Shown: positions 28,441 through 38,100 of the stretch, in pieces | How the letters are laid out: each line of letters opens with the position of its first letter | Numbering within the stretch: position 1 is the first letter of the stretch | Origin: Novosphingobium sp. RL4 | Lineage (GTDB): Bacteria > Pseudomonadota > Alphaproteobacteria > Sphingomonadales > Sphingomonadaceae | DNA: 64,000 nt | Assembly: GCF_035658495.1 (NCBI RefSeq) | Contig: NZ_CP141944.1 | Coordinates: forward strand, 388,501-452,500 | Reading direction: 5' to 3' | Position numbers and translations under genes: made by a program | The notes under the pieces: generated by a model | Seen by the model: only the letters and a program-made list of their open reading frames with translations | Told to the model about the DNA's origin: nothing | The model's database searches: none

Positions 28441-29775
28441 GTGACACCTTTTCCCTGGACCGACCTCCTCATCATCGCCGGCCTGATCCTGATCAATGGC
28501 CTGTTCTCCATGTCCGAACTGGCCATAGTCTCGGCGCGCGCGGCGAGGCTCAGGGTCTCTGCCGACAAGGGCAGCGGGGCGGCCAGGACCGCGCTGGAAC
28601 TGGCGGCGGACCCCGGCAAGTTCCTCAGCACCGTCCAGATCGGCATCACCCTCATCGGCATCATCGCCGGCGCCTATTCGGGCGCGAGCCTGGGCGGGCC
28701 GGTGGGCGAACGGCTTGCCGCGATGGGCGTCCCGATCCGTTTTGCAGGTGAAGCGGGCTTCACCCTGGTCATCATCGCCACGACTTTCGCCAGCCTCGTT
28801 ATCGGTGAGCTGGTGCCCAAGCAGCTTGCTCTGCGCGCGGCGGAGCCGGTGGCGCTCATCATGGCGCGGCCGATGGCTTGGCTGGCCAAGGCGATGGCGC
28901 CGTTCGTCTGGCTGCTGGACAAGTCCTCGGGCCTGATCCTGCGCCTGCTGTCGGTGCGCCGGGGCGGCGAGGAGCAGCTTACGGCGGAAGAACTCCAGAT
29001 GATCTTCGCCGAGGCGACCCGTTCGGGCGTCATCGAGGAAGAGGAGCGCGCGATCATGACGGGCGTGCTGCGCCTTGCCGATCGCCCGGTGCGCGAACTG
29101 ATGACCCCGCGCAACCAGATCGACTGGATCGACGCGGGCGCAAGCGAGGAGATCCTGCGCGCCAAGATCGAGGCTTCGCCGCATTCGATGCTGCCGGTGG
29201 CGCAGGAAGGCTCGCCCGACAACATCATCGGCATCCTCAAGGTGCGTGAGGTGCTGGCGGCGATGCTGGCCGGACGACCGGTCGAGATCACCGCCATGAT
29301 GAAGAAGGCCGAGATCCTTCCCGACCAGCTCGATGCGATGGATGCGCTGCGCAAGCTCCAGCATGCCGAAGTGACGATGGCGATGGTTCATGACGAATAT
29401 GGCCATCTCGAAGGTCTCGTCACCACGTCGGACATGCTGGCGGCGCTGGCGGGGACTTTCGTGGGCCACCAGGACGAGGGCGACGAGCCCATGGTGGTCG
29501 AGCGCGAGGACGGTTCGCTGCTGGTCTCCGGCGCGATGCCGGCGGATTCGCTGGCCGACCGTCTGGACATGACCCTGCCGGACGACCGCGAATATGCCAC
29601 CGCCGCGGGCTATATCCTCGCCGTGCTCAAGAAAGTCCCGCGCGAGGGGGAATACTTCATCGACCGGGGCTGGCGCTTCGAGGTCGTCGACATGGACGGG
29701 TTGAAGATCGACAAGATCCTCGTCTCCCGCCTGGACGACGATTCCGGCGACGACGGCGTGGCGGGAGAGGGCTGA
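28441..29775 (+). CDS. CNNM/HlyC-CorC family membrane protein (DUF21-CBS)
   Basis: A 444-residue hemolysin-family (UPF0053) protein. The DUF21 transmembrane domain (residues 1-200) begins DLLIIAGLILINGLFSMSELA and has VQIGITLIGIIAGAYSG. Two CBS domains carry TPRNQIDWID and MVHDEYGHLEGLVTTSDM. The CorC_HlyC domain is at the C-terminus (GYILAVLKKVPREGEYF). Members are implicated in Mg2+/Co2+ transport rather than haemolysis. The start is GTG 28441. Confidence 0.9.
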   Translation: MTPFPWTDLLIIAGLILINGLFSMSELAIVSARAARLRVSADKGSGAARTALELAADPGKFLSTVQIGITLIGIIAGAYSGASLGGPVGERLAAMGVPIRFAGEAGFTLVIIATTFASLVIGELVPKQLALRAAEPVALIMARPMAWLAKAMAPFVWLLDKSSGLILRLLSVRRGGEEQLTAEELQMIFAEATRSGVIEEEERAIMTGVLRLADRPVRELMTPRNQIDWIDAGASEEILRAKIEASPHSMLPVAQEGSPDNIIGILKVREVLAAMLAGRPVEITAMMKKAEILPDQLDAMDALRKLQHAEVTMAMVHDEYGHLEGLVTTSDMLAALAGTFVGHQDEGDEPMVVEREDGSLLVSGAMPADSLADRLDMTLPDDREYATAAGYILAVLKKVPREGEYFIDRGWRFEVVDMDGLKIDKILVSRLDDDSGDDGVAGEG

Positions 29776-29800
29776 GGCCCCGATCCGTCCATACCGGATA

Positions 29801-29838
29801 CGAAAAGGGCCGGAGCAGCGATGCTCCGGCCCTTTTCG
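29801..29838. terminator. Bidirectional terminator between CBS-protein and DUF3035 genes
   Basis: CGAAAAGGGCCGGAGC (29801-29816) pairs perfectly over 16 bp with 29823-29838 around a 6-nt loop. TTT follows on plus, and the AAAA stem end supplies T residues on minus. Confidence 0.9.
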
Positions 29839-29860
29839 TTTGGCTGTTCGGGAAAACCGA

Positions 29861-30277
29861 TCAGGTGCCGACGGCGGTCTGCGCGTCGCGGCCGTCGCCT
29901 TCGGGGGCGGCGAGGATCGCGCGGGTCACCTGGCCCTTGGCGACGGCGAAGGTGCCGGGATCGCCAACGGTCGAACGGATCGCCGGGTCTGACGGGCCGG
30001 CCAGGTTCAGCGTCGATTTCTCGATGTCGCTGCGGGCCTGCGGACCGCCGAACAGCGCATCAAGCGTCTGCTGCTGGAGCGAATCGTCGCTGGGGCGAGG
30101 CTGACCCTGCTTCGGCGGGGCCAGCGAGAAATCGGGCGGGACAACGAGCGGCGTCTGGCGCTGCACGGCGAACTCGTCGGGACCGGCGTGGTTCAGCAGG
30201 CCGGTGCTTCCGCAGCCGGACACCAGCGCCGCGCCCGCGGCGACGAGAATCAGGGCTCCGGTCTTCATCATGGGCAT
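29861..30277 (-). CDS. DUF3035 lipoprotein (BamF-like)
   Basis: A 138-residue lipoprotein: signal peptide with lipobox LVSGC, then the DUF3035 pattern FAVQRQTPLVVPPDFSLAPP and a Gln-rich segment with LDALFG. Alphaproteobacterial members have been named BamF, a lipoprotein of the outer-membrane beta-barrel assembly complex; I apply that by family only. ATG 30277 has GGAG about 10 nt upstream, inside the end of lspA, and sits 4 nt past the lspA stop. It is the last gene of the ileS-lspA unit. Confidence 0.8.
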   Translation of the reverse strand: MPMMKTGALILVAAGAALVSGCGSTGLLNHAGPDEFAVQRQTPLVVPPDFSLAPPKQGQPRPSDDSLQQQTLDALFGGPQARSDIEKSTLNLAGPSDPAIRSTVGDPGTFAVAKGQVTRAILAAPEGDGRDAQTAVGT

Positions 30278-30281
30278 CAAT

Positions 30282-30839
30282 TCAAATCTCCGGGGCGGCG
30301 CCAGGCGCCGTGTCATGTCCGCCATTCGTTTCCGGCTTGTCGCGCGAAAGCAGGGAGCGGGCAAGGATAATCAGGACGCCCACCGTGATGGCGACGTCGG
30401 CGATGTTGAAAATGAGGAACGGACGGAAGTTGCCGAAATGGAGGTCGGCATAGTCGATCACGTAGCCCATGGTGAAACGGTCGCGGATGTTGCCGAGTGC
30501 GCCGCCAAGCACCAGCGCCAGCGCGGCGATTTCGCCAAGCTTGCGTTCGCGCAGCATCCAGATGAACACGAACAGGGCGATGGCGGCGGTCATCGCCACC
30601 AGCGCCCAGCGGCCTTCGGGCGAATCCGCCGTGAACAGGCCGAGCGAAACGCCGAGGTTCTTGGTCCAGCGCAAGTCGAAGATCGGCAGCAGCTCGATCA
30701 CGTGCACGTCGCGCAGCCTGAGCCCGTTCACGACCCAGGCCTTGAAGCCCTGGTCGATCACGAAGACCACCGCCGCGATCAGCAGGCCGATCAGGCGCTT
30801 GCGCCAGATGGACATGCTGCCGGACACGGCGCCGCTCAC
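30282..30839 (-). CDS. lspA: Lipoprotein signal peptidase (signal peptidase II)
   Basis: A 185-residue inner-membrane aspartic protease that removes lipoprotein signal peptides. Four membrane segments are visible. The catalytic aspartates are in GALGNIRDRF and FNIADVAI. GTG 30839 overlaps the ileS stop (GTGA), which favours that start; ATG 30815 (MSIWRKRLI) is an alternative. Being next to a lipoprotein gene and ileS is a common arrangement. Confidence 0.93.
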   Translation of the reverse strand: MSGAVSGSMSIWRKRLIGLLIAAVVFVIDQGFKAWVVNGLRLRDVHVIELLPIFDLRWTKNLGVSLGLFTADSPEGRWALVAMTAAIALFVFIWMLRERKLGEIAALALVLGGALGNIRDRFTMGYVIDYADLHFGNFRPFLIFNIADVAITVGVLIILARSLLSRDKPETNGGHDTAPGAAPEI

Positions 30840-33784
30840 GCCTGCTCCTCCAGCGCGCCCACCACGTCGTCGCAGCGGTCGCACAGGTCGCCATCTTCCG
30901 AAACGTCGGGAAGGTGGCGCCAGCAGCGGCCGCACTTGTGGTCGGTGGAGGGGGTGACAGTCACGTCATCTCCCTGCCCACGCGTCACTGTCGCAGTGAT
31001 GAACAGTTCGGCAAGATCGCCTTCCGGCGCGGAAGCCGGAACCGTCACGGTGGCGGCGAGGCTGGAGCCGACGATCTTTTCGCGGCGCAGCGGCTCGATC
31101 GCTTCGGTCACCTTCACGCGCAGGGCGCGCAGTTCGGCCCAGCGGGCGGCGTCGGCTTCGACGGCAGGGACGACCGGCCATTCGAGCAGGTGCACGCTCT
31201 CAGCGCCGGGGAAGCGGCTCTGCCAGACTTCCTCGGCGGTGAAGACGGTGACCGGCGCGGCATAGCGCACCAGCGCGTGGAACAGCATGTCCAGCACGGT
31301 GCGATAGGCGCGGCGCTTCGGATCCGAAGGCGCGTCGCAGTAGAGGCAGTCCTTGCGGATATCGAAGAAGAGGGCCGAAAGGTCTTCGTTGCAGAAGTCC
31401 AGCAGGGTGCGCACGTAAGTGTTGAAGTCGAAGTCCGCGACCGCCTTGCGCAGCGTGGCATCGACGCCTGCCAGCAGCGAGAGCACGTAGCGCTCCAGCT
31501 CGGGCATGTCCTCAACCGGCAGCTTCTCGTCGTCCGAGAACCCGTCGAGCGCGCCCAGCAGGTAGCGCAGGGTGTTGCGCAGCTTGCGGTACTGGTCTGC
31601 CACGCCCTTCAGGATCTCGTCGCCGATGCGGTGATCCTCGGTATAGTCGACCGAGAGCGCCCAGAGGCGGATGATGTCGGCGCCGTTGGTTTCCATCACC
31701 TTGATCGGGCTGATGGTGTTGCCGAGCGACTTCGACATCTTGAAGCCCTTGGCATCCATGGTGAAGCCGTGGGTCAGCACTGCCTTGTACGGCGCATGGC
31801 CGCGCGTGGCGCAGCTCTCGAGCAGCGAGGACTGGAACCAGCCGCGATGCTGGTCGCTGCCTTCAAGATAGAGGTCGGCGGTGGGGCCAGTGTGATCCTC
31901 GGCCGGCACCAGTTCGGGCCAGCGGCCGGATTCGAGCACGAAGGCGTGGGTCGAGCCGGAATCGAACCAGACGTCGAGAATGTCGACCACGCGCTCGTAG
32001 TCATCGGCGCTGTACTTGGCGCCGAGGTATTCCTGCGCGCGGGCGTCCGACCAGGCATCGACGCCGATCTCGCGGATGGCGTGGATGATGCGGGCGTTCA
32101 CTTCGGCATCGACGAGGTATTCGCCAGACTTGCGATCGACGAACAGCGTGATCGGCACGCCCCAGGCGCGCTGGCGCGAAAGCACCCAGTCCGGGCGGCC
32201 TTCGACCATGGCGCCGATGCGGTTGCGGCCCTTTTCGGGGACGAAGCGCGTTTCGGCGATGGCTTCGAGCGCGGCCTGGCGCAGTGTCGGCGAGGCTTCG
32301 GCGGTTTCGTCCGTAGGATCGATGGCGCCGCCTTCCCCTTCCCAGCGGCGCTCGGCGCGGGTCTTGGAGGGCAGGTGGCCCAGAACCTTGTCCATCGGTA
32401 CGAACCACTGCGGGGTGCAGCGGAAGATCACCTTGGCCTTGGAACGCCACGAATGCGGGTAGGAGTGCTTGTAGTCGGCCGAAGCCGCCAGCAGCGCGCC
32501 GGCCTCGCGCAGGTCCGAGCAGATCGGGCCGTCGGGGGCGTTGAACTTGGGGTTGATGACCGAGCCCTGGCCGCCGAGCCAGCCCCAGTCCTCGCGATAC
32601 TTGCCGTCGGCCTCGACCACGAACTTGGGGCCGATGCCGTTGGCCTTGCAGAGCAGGAAGTCGTCCTCGCCATGGTCGGGCGCCATGTGGACGAGGCCGG
32701 TGCCGCTCTCGGTGGTGACGAAATCGCCCGCGAGCAGCGGACGCGGCTCGGCGAAGAAGCCGCCCAGCGCGTGCATGGGGTGACGGGCGAGGGTGCCTGC
32801 GAGTTCGGAGCCTTTGCCGTGCCACTCGTCGAGGTCGACGAGGCTCGCTCCGGGCCAGAAATTGCGCAGACGTTCGTTAAACTCGGAGCGGAGGACATTA
32901 CTGTCCGCGATAAGAACCTTCCGACCTTGCAGCGCTAGCACTGTCGGATCAGCGAAGACGTCAACGCCGGGCTGCGCATCGACCGACACCCCGATCTGAT
33001 ACAGTCGATACTCAACCTCAGGCCCATAAGCGAGCGCCTGGTTGGTCGGGATCGTCCACGGCGTGGTCGTCCAGATCACCGCATAGGCGCCGACCAGTTC
33101 CTCGATCGGCGATTCGGTGATCTCGAAAGCCACGTCGATCTGGGTCGAGACGATGTCCTCGTACTCGACTTCGGCTTCGGCCAGCGCCGTCTTTTCGACC
33201 GGGCTCCACATCACCGGCTTGGCGCCGCGATAGAGCATGTCGTGCTCGGCGAACTTCAGCAGCTCGGTGACGATGGTGGCTTCGGCCTGGAAGTCCATGG
33301 TGAGGTAGGGCTTGTCCCAGTCACCGTTGACGCCGAGGCGCTTCAGCTGCTCGCGCTGCACGTTCACCCAGTTCTGGGCATAGGCGCGGCATTCGGCGCG
33401 GAATTCCTCTGCGGGAACCTCGTCCTTGTTCTTCTTCTTCTTGCGGTATTCTTCCTCGACCTTCCACTCGATGGGCAGGCCGTGGCAGTCCCAGCCGGGG
33501 ACGTAGGGTGCGTTCTTGCCCAAGAGGGTCTGGGTGCGCACGACCATGTCCTTGAGGATGTGGTTCAGCGCGTGGCCGATGTGCATGTCGCCATTCGCGT
33601 AGGGCGGGCCGTCATGCAGCACGAACTTTTCGCGGCCCGCGCGGGCTTCGCGGGTCCTGGCGTAAATGTCCTGTTCCTGCCAGCGCGCAAGAATACCCGG
33701 CTCCTTCTGGGGGAGCCCGGCCTTCATGGGGAAATCGGTCTTCGGCAGGAAGACGGTCGCTCTGTAATCGCGCTGTTCGGTCAT
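30836..33784 (-). CDS. ileS: Isoleucyl-tRNA synthetase
   Basis: A 982-residue class I synthetase. HIGH motif is HIGHALN near residue 70, and KMSKS is FKMSKSLGN. The editing CP1 domain has WTTTPWTIPTNQAL, and the C-terminal zinc-binding CGRCWRHL...CDRC is present. It charges tRNA-Ile. It lies in a run of minus-strand housekeeping genes and overlaps lspA by 4 nt. Confidence 0.98.
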   Translation of the reverse strand: MTEQRDYRATVFLPKTDFPMKAGLPQKEPGILARWQEQDIYARTREARAGREKFVLHDGPPYANGDMHIGHALNHILKDMVVRTQTLLGKNAPYVPGWDCHGLPIEWKVEEEYRKKKKNKDEVPAEEFRAECRAYAQNWVNVQREQLKRLGVNGDWDKPYLTMDFQAEATIVTELLKFAEHDMLYRGAKPVMWSPVEKTALAEAEVEYEDIVSTQIDVAFEITESPIEELVGAYAVIWTTTPWTIPTNQALAYGPEVEYRLYQIGVSVDAQPGVDVFADPTVLALQGRKVLIADSNVLRSEFNERLRNFWPGASLVDLDEWHGKGSELAGTLARHPMHALGGFFAEPRPLLAGDFVTTESGTGLVHMAPDHGEDDFLLCKANGIGPKFVVEADGKYREDWGWLGGQGSVINPKFNAPDGPICSDLREAGALLAASADYKHSYPHSWRSKAKVIFRCTPQWFVPMDKVLGHLPSKTRAERRWEGEGGAIDPTDETAEASPTLRQAALEAIAETRFVPEKGRNRIGAMVEGRPDWVLSRQRAWGVPITLFVDRKSGEYLVDAEVNARIIHAIREIGVDAWSDARAQEYLGAKYSADDYERVVDILDVWFDSGSTHAFVLESGRWPELVPAEDHTGPTADLYLEGSDQHRGWFQSSLLESCATRGHAPYKAVLTHGFTMDAKGFKMSKSLGNTISPIKVMETNGADIIRLWALSVDYTEDHRIGDEILKGVADQYRKLRNTLRYLLGALDGFSDDEKLPVEDMPELERYVLSLLAGVDATLRKAVADFDFNTYVRTLLDFCNEDLSALFFDIRKDCLYCDAPSDPKRRAYRTVLDMLFHALVRYAAPVTVFTAEEVWQSRFPGAESVHLLEWPVVPAVEADAARWAELRALRVKVTEAIEPLRREKIVGSSLAATVTVPASAPEGDLAELFITATVTRGQGDDVTVTPSTDHKCGRCWRHLPDVSEDGDLCDRCDDVVGALEEQA

Positions 33785-33844
33785 ATGCGCTGCGCACTAG
33801 AACAAATGCGCGGCTCTTGGAAGTCCGTCGATGGCGTGTCGGCG

Positions 33845-34777
33845 TCAGCCGATGTGCGAAAGCAGTTCGCGGGCGCGGTCGCAGTCACGGCCCATCTGCA
33901 CGACCAGCGCGTCAAGCGAATCGAACTTGGCCTCGGGACGGAGGAAGTGGTGGAAGGCCACCTCGATCTCCTGACCGTAGAGGTCGCCCGAAAAGTCGAA
34001 GAAATAGGGTTCGAGCAGTTCGATCGGCGGTTCGAAGGTCGGGCGCACGCCCATGTTGGCCGCGCCGGGCAGCACGCGCCCGTCCGGCATGCGGCCGGTC
34101 ACGGCGTAGATGCCGTAGCGCGGGCGCAGGTAGTTGTTCATGTTGATGTTGGCGGTGGGGAACCCGATGGTCCGGCCCAGCTTGCCGCCGTGCTGCACCA
34201 CGCCGCGCGCCGCGAAGGGGCGGGTGAGCAGGCGGGCGGCGGTTTCGCACTCGCCCAGCTTCAGCGCGTCGCGGATGCGGCTGGAGGAGATCACGCCCTT
34301 GTCGTCATGCACCGCGCCGACGGTACGGCCGATCAGCCCGAAGCGTGCGCCGACCTCGCGCAGGACCTGCGGGTTGCCGCCGCGTCCCTTGCCGAAAGTG
34401 AAGTCCTCGCCCGTGACGACGCCGACGCAGCCGAGCTGGCGGCCGAGCACCTGCTCGATCCAGTCCGCTGCTTCCATGGAGGCCATGGCGCGGTCGAAGT
34501 GGAGCACCAGCATGGCGTCGGCGCCGGCGGCCTCGAACAGGTCCTGCCGCTGGTCCAGCGTGGTCAGCCGGAAGGCGGGGGCGTCGGGCTGGAACAGGCG
34601 GACGGGGTGCGGATCGAACGTGGCGACGATCGCCGGACGGCCCAGTTCGCGCGCCCAGCGAATCGCTTCGCCGACCACGGCCTGATGGCCCTGGTGGAAC
34701 CCGTCGAAATTGCCGAGCGCCAGAACGGCGCCGCGCATCGATTCGGGAATGGCTTCGCGGTTGTCGAGACGAATCAT
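33845..34777 (-). CDS. ribF: Bifunctional riboflavin kinase/FAD synthetase
   Basis: A 310-residue RibF. The N-terminal FMN adenylyltransferase domain shows GNFDGFHQGHQAVV, VVTGEDFTFGKGRGG and ISSSRIRDAL. The C-terminal riboflavin kinase domain has GRTIGFPTANI and GAANMGVRPTF. It makes FMN and FAD from riboflavin. It lies 12 nt downstream of folA and 60 nt upstream of ileS, a widespread ribF-ileS-lspA order. Confidence 0.96.
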   Translation of the reverse strand: MIRLDNREAIPESMRGAVLALGNFDGFHQGHQAVVGEAIRWARELGRPAIVATFDPHPVRLFQPDAPAFRLTTLDQRQDLFEAAGADAMLVLHFDRAMASMEAADWIEQVLGRQLGCVGVVTGEDFTFGKGRGGNPQVLREVGARFGLIGRTVGAVHDDKGVISSSRIRDALKLGECETAARLLTRPFAARGVVQHGGKLGRTIGFPTANINMNNYLRPRYGIYAVTGRMPDGRVLPGAANMGVRPTFEPPIELLEPYFFDFSGDLYGQEIEVAFHHFLRPEAKFDSLDALVVQMGRDCDRARELLSHIG

Positions 34778-34789
34778 GTCAGATCAGGC

Positions 34790-35275
34790 CTATAGGTCCC
34801 GGACCAGGGTGACGAAAGCGTGTGCGGGAAATTCACCGGCGGCCGGATGTTCCTCGCGTGCGCTCTCCTGCCACTCGGTGTCGTTCTGTGCCATCTCTGT
34901 GTCGCCAGGGTAATCCGCGTGAATCTCGGTCAATTCGATGCGCCGGGCGAGCGGCAGGAACAGCCGGTAGATTTCCGCGCCGCCGATAACCGCCACTTCT
35001 CCCTCGCCCGCAAGGGCCAGGGCTTCGTCTAGGGAATGCGCGGTTTCCGCGCCCTCGGCGCTCCACGCCCTGTCGCGCGTCAGCACGATGTGGCGGCGGC
35101 CGGGCAGGGGGGAGGGGAAGCTGTCGAAGGTCTTGCGGCCCATGATCATGGCCTTGCCCATGGTCATGGCCTTGAATCGCCTGAGGTCGGCGGGAAGGCG
35201 CCACGGAAGCGCGCCGTCACGGCCGATCACGCCGTTCGCGGCGCGGGCATAGATAAGGAAGAGGTCCTGCGCCAA
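34790..35275 (-). CDS. folA: Dihydrofolate reductase
   Basis: A 161-residue DHFR: FLIYARAANGVIGRDGALPWRLPADL, MGRKTFDSFP, and VIGGAEIYRLFLPLARRIELTEI. It reduces dihydrofolate to tetrahydrofolate with NADPH and is the target of trimethoprim. A TTG start at 35275 gives a family-like N-terminus 7 nt after the purK stop. An ATG at 35314 would add 13 residues and overlap purK by 32 nt. No strong ribosome-binding site decides between them. Confidence 0.92.
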   Translation of the reverse strand: MAQDLFLIYARAANGVIGRDGALPWRLPADLRRFKAMTMGKAMIMGRKTFDSFPSPLPGRRHIVLTRDRAWSAEGAETAHSLDEALALAGEGEVAVIGGAEIYRLFLPLARRIELTEIHADYPGDTEMAQNDTEWQESAREEHPAAGEFPAHAFVTLVRDL

Positions 35276-35282
35276 GTGCCGG

Positions 35283-36347
35283 TCAGTCGCGCCGGAAGGT
35301 GAGGCGGGTGACATGACCCATCTTGCGGCCGGGGCGGGCTGCGCCCTTGCCGTAGAGGTGCAGGTGGTTGGCCGGGTCGGCGAGGATTGCCGCCCAGTCA
35401 TCCGCCTCGTCGCCGATCAGGTTGCGCATTTCCACGGCGTCGGCGGCAAGGCCGGTATCGCCGAGCGGCAGGCCGCAGATCGCGCGAACATGGTTTTCGA
35501 ACTGGCTGGTGACCGCGCCCTCGATGGTCCAGTGCCCGGAATTGTGCACGCGCGGCGCCATCTCGTTGAAAACGGGTCCGTTTTCTGTCGCGAAGAATTC
35601 CAGCGTGAGCACGCCGACATAGTCCAGCGCCTCGGCCACCTTGGCGGCGAGCGCGCGCGCGGCGGGAACCTGTTCGAGCAGGCGCTGCGGCGCGGGCACG
35701 GTGCTGAGCGCGAGAATGCCGCTCTCGTGCACGTTATGGGCCGAATCGAAGTAGCGGATGTCGCCGTCCGCGCCGCGGCACAGGATCACCGAGAATTCCG
35801 CGAAGAAGGTGACGAAACCCTCGTAGATCAGGGGCTGGGCGGGAAGGTCGAGGCCCTCGGCATCCGCGGGGGTCATGATGCGCCACTGGCCCTTGCCGTC
35901 GTAACCGTCGCGCCGGGTCTTGAGGATCCCGGGCGCGCCGATCGCGGCTATGGCCTCGGCAAGGTCCTCTGCCGAATCCACCGGAGCGAAGGGGGCAGGG
36001 GTGCCACCCAGCCCGGTGACGAAACGCTTTTCGTTGAGCCGGTCCTGCGCGGTTTCGAGGGCGCGGGCGTGGGCCAGCAGCGGCACCTCGCAAAGCGCCG
36101 CGAGCGGGGCGACAGGCACGTTCTCGAACTCGTAAGTGACGACGGCGCAGCCCGCCGCGAAGCGGGCCATGGCTTCGGCATCGTCCCATTCGGCGCAAGT
36201 AAATTCAGCGCTGACTTCGGCGGCGATCGAATCGGCCTCGGGCGCGTAGATGTGGCTGCGGTAGCCGAGCTGGGCCGCTGCCATCGCGATCATCCGGCCG
36301 AGCTGGCCGCCGCCGAGAATGCCGATGGTTTCGCCGGGAGGGATCAT
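35283..36347 (-). CDS. purK: 5-(carboxyamino)imidazole ribonucleotide synthase
   Basis: A 354-residue ATP-grasp enzyme that makes N5-CAIR from AIR, ATP and bicarbonate. The N-terminus is IGILGGGQLGRMIAMAA; the core has KTRRDGYDGKGQW, EGFVTFFAEFSVI and NEMAPRVHNSGHWTIEGA. ATG 36347 starts the family sequence; the frame continues upstream without similarity. It works with PurE, encoded 165 nt upstream on the same strand. Confidence 0.96.
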   Translation of the reverse strand: MIPPGETIGILGGGQLGRMIAMAAAQLGYRSHIYAPEADSIAAEVSAEFTCAEWDDAEAMARFAAGCAVVTYEFENVPVAPLAALCEVPLLAHARALETAQDRLNEKRFVTGLGGTPAPFAPVDSAEDLAEAIAAIGAPGILKTRRDGYDGKGQWRIMTPADAEGLDLPAQPLIYEGFVTFFAEFSVILCRGADGDIRYFDSAHNVHESGILALSTVPAPQRLLEQVPAARALAAKVAEALDYVGVLTLEFFATENGPVFNEMAPRVHNSGHWTIEGAVTSQFENHVRAICGLPLGDTGLAADAVEMRNLIGDEADDWAAILADPANHLHLYGKGAARPGRKMGHVTRLTFRRD

Positions 36348-36374
36348 ATGCCTCGTATCACTTGCGTTATGTCC

Positions 36375-36405
36375 GTGCCCTTCGACAAGCGCAGGGCGAG
36401 CGGAC
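36375..36405. repeat. Candidate dispersed intergenic (REP-like) element
   Basis: In the 165-nt purE-purK gap, GCCCTTCGACAAGCGCAGGGC (21 nt, given here as GCCCT-TCGACAAGCGC-AGGGC) plus GAGCGGAC can fold by GCCCT/AGGGC. It resembles an intergenic repeat I recall from sphingomonad genomes. There is only one copy in this window, so the repeat nature is recollection, not observation. Two further dyads, CCCGC/GCGGG and AAGCCCA/TGGGCTT, lie between it and purE. Confidence 0.35.
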
Positions 36406-36512
36406 CTTGGTAAGGTATGGGCTTCAAAACCCAAACCCGCGATATATTGCGGGCTCAAGCCCAGGTCCGCCCGTGCTGGGCTTGCCGTACCAGCCCAGCC
36501 GAGCGGCCGTCA

Positions 36513-37001
36513 TCAGACCGGCTTTTCCGCCACGCTCGCCGTCTGGTCCGCGCGGAAGGTCTTGAGGCGTTCGGCCAGCGCCGGGTCCGACGTGGCGAGG
36601 ATCGCGGCGGCGAGCAGGCCCGCATTGGCCGCGCCCGCCTCGCCGATCGCCAGCGTGCCCACCGGGATGCCGGCAGGCATCTGGACGATCGAGAGCAGGC
36701 TGTCCTGCCCCGAAAGCGCCTTGGACTGCACCGGCACGCCCAGCACGGGAAGATGCGTCATCGAGGCGATCATGCCGGGCAGGTGGGCGGCGCCCCCGGC
36801 TCCTGCGATCACGACCTTGAAGCCTTCGCCGTCCGCGCCCTTGGCGAAGTCGACCAGGCGATCCGGCGTGCGGTGTGCCGAGACGATGCGGGCGTCATAG
36901 GCGACACCCAGCTTGTCCAGCATGTCGGCTGCGCGCTGCATGGTCGGCCAGTCGGACTGGCTGCCCATGACGATGGCTACAGGAGTCCCCACCCCGCTCA
37001 T
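36513..37001 (-). CDS. purE: N5-carboxyaminoimidazole ribonucleotide mutase
   Basis: A 162-residue class I Pur[24 protein letters not shown], and the glycine-rich [17 protein letters not shown] with [10 protein letters not shown]. It converts N5-CAIR to CAIR, the next step after PurK. It starts 1 nt past the gpmA stop, so gpmA and purE share a transcript. Confidence 0.97.
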   Translation of the reverse strand: MSGVGTPVAIVMGSQSDWPTMQRAADMLDKLGVAYDARIVSAHRTPDRLVDFAKGADGEGFKVVIAGAGGAAHLPGMIASMTHLPVLGVPVQSKALSGQDSLLSIVQMPAGIPVGTLAIGEAGAANAGLLAAAILATSDPALAERLKTFRADQTASVAEKPV

Positions 37002-37002
37002 C

Positions 37003-37689
37003 TCAACGCTCCGAAAGGTAATAGCGGTCGAGCACCGCGAGATCGTCTGCCAGTTCGTAGACGATCGGTTGACCGGTCGGGATTTCCAGACCGGTGATCT
37101 CGTCGTCCGAAATGCCCGAGAGGTGCTTCACCAGCGCGCGCAGGCTGTTGCCGTGGGCGGAGATCAGCACGTCGGCACCGGCCTTGAGGTGCGGCACGAT
37201 CGAGCCTTCATAGTAAGGCAGGACGCGGGCGATAGTGTCCTTGAGGCTTTCGGTCTGCGGCACGTCGATCCCGGCGTAGCGCGGGTCGGTGGAGAGATCG
37301 AACTCGCTGCCGATTTCGAGGACCGGCGGCGGCGTGTCGAAGCTGCGGCGCCAGATCTTGACCTGATCGTCGCCGTGCTTTGCGGCGGTTTCGGCCTTGT
37401 TGAGGCCGGTGAGGCCGCCGTAGTGGCGCTCGTTCAGGCGCCAGTCCTTGGTCTCGGGAATCCACAGCAGGCCGGCGGCTTCGAGCGCGAAGTGCAGGGT
37501 GCGGATCGCGCGGGTCTGGAGCGAGGTGAAGGCGACGGTGGGCATAATGCCCTTTTCCTTCAGCAGCGCACCTGCGGCGCGGGCTTCTTCCTCACCCTTT
37601 TCGGTGAGGTCGACGTCCCACCAGCCGGTGAAGCGGTTCTCGAGGTTCCATTGGCTCTGGCCGTGGCGGACGAGGATCAGGCGAGGCAA
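37003..37689 (-). CDS. gpmA: 2,3-bisphosphoglycerate-dependent phosphoglycerate mutase
   Basis: A 228-residue dPGM. The phosphohistidine motif [10 protein letters not shown] opens the protein and [15 protein letters not shown] follows. [12 protein letters not shown] and the second catalytic His in [14 protein letters not shown] complete the signature. It interconverts 3- and 2-phosphoglycerate in glycolysis. It is the first gene of a minus-strand run reaching to the DUF3035 gene. Confidence 0.96.
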   Translation of the reverse strand: MPRLILVRHGQSQWNLENRFTGWWDVDLTEKGEEEARAAGALLKEKGIMPTVAFTSLQTRAIRTLHFALEAAGLLWIPETKDWRLNERHYGGLTGLNKAETAAKHGDDQVKIWRRSFDTPPPVLEIGSEFDLSTDPRYAGIDVPQTESLKDTIARVLPYYEGSIVPHLKAGADVLISAHGNSLRALVKHLSGISDDEITGLEIPTGQPIVYELADDLAVLDRYYLSER

Positions 37690-37767
37690 GGCGTACTCCC
37701 AGGTCTCATCGGCGATCCCCTCGGGAAACGCCCGTTGGCAGACTGACTGAATGTCTGGGCGCAGCCC

Positions 37768-37944
37768 CTAGCTTTCCGGGGGCGATTTGGAAAGCCTGCC
37801 TGATTCGTTTTCGCTTTCCGATTCGGACAAGGGCGCGGAATCCCCTCCCGCGTTCAGTGCACGGGCCTGCTGCTTGCGGCGGCGAAGATTTTCGCGGAGC
37901 TTGGCTGCAAGCCGTTCCTCGCGGGATTGCTGGGCATTCGTCAT
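37768..37944 (-). CDS. Small basic helical protein, unknown function
   Basis: A 58-residue protein starting MTNAQQSREERLAAKLRENLRRRKQQARA in parts: a strongly basic amphipathic helix and then an acidic Ser/Glu tail (SESESENES). I recall similar short proteins in sphingomonads but no function. ATG 37944 is chosen because the sequence upstream is unlike the rest. It ends 78 nt before gpmA starts. Confidence 0.6.
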   Translation of the reverse strand: MTNAQQSREERLAAKLRENLRRRKQQARALNAGGDSAPLSESESENESGRLSKSPPES

Positions 37945-38100
37945 GGTCCGGGCGTCTTTCGAAGGGCCTTCGATGGCGGGCGAAATGGCTTTCTGAAAAA
38001 GAATACGCAAGAGCCGCTTGACAATCCCCCCCGTCACGGACATTAGCCCGCCCCTGTCCTGGGTCGCCAGGACGGACGCCTCCGGAAACGGACATAAGGC

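Noticed and set aside
30690..30715. CACGTG-containing sequence in lspA as another parS
   Set aside because: The flanks (GATCACGTGCAC) do not match the parS arms.
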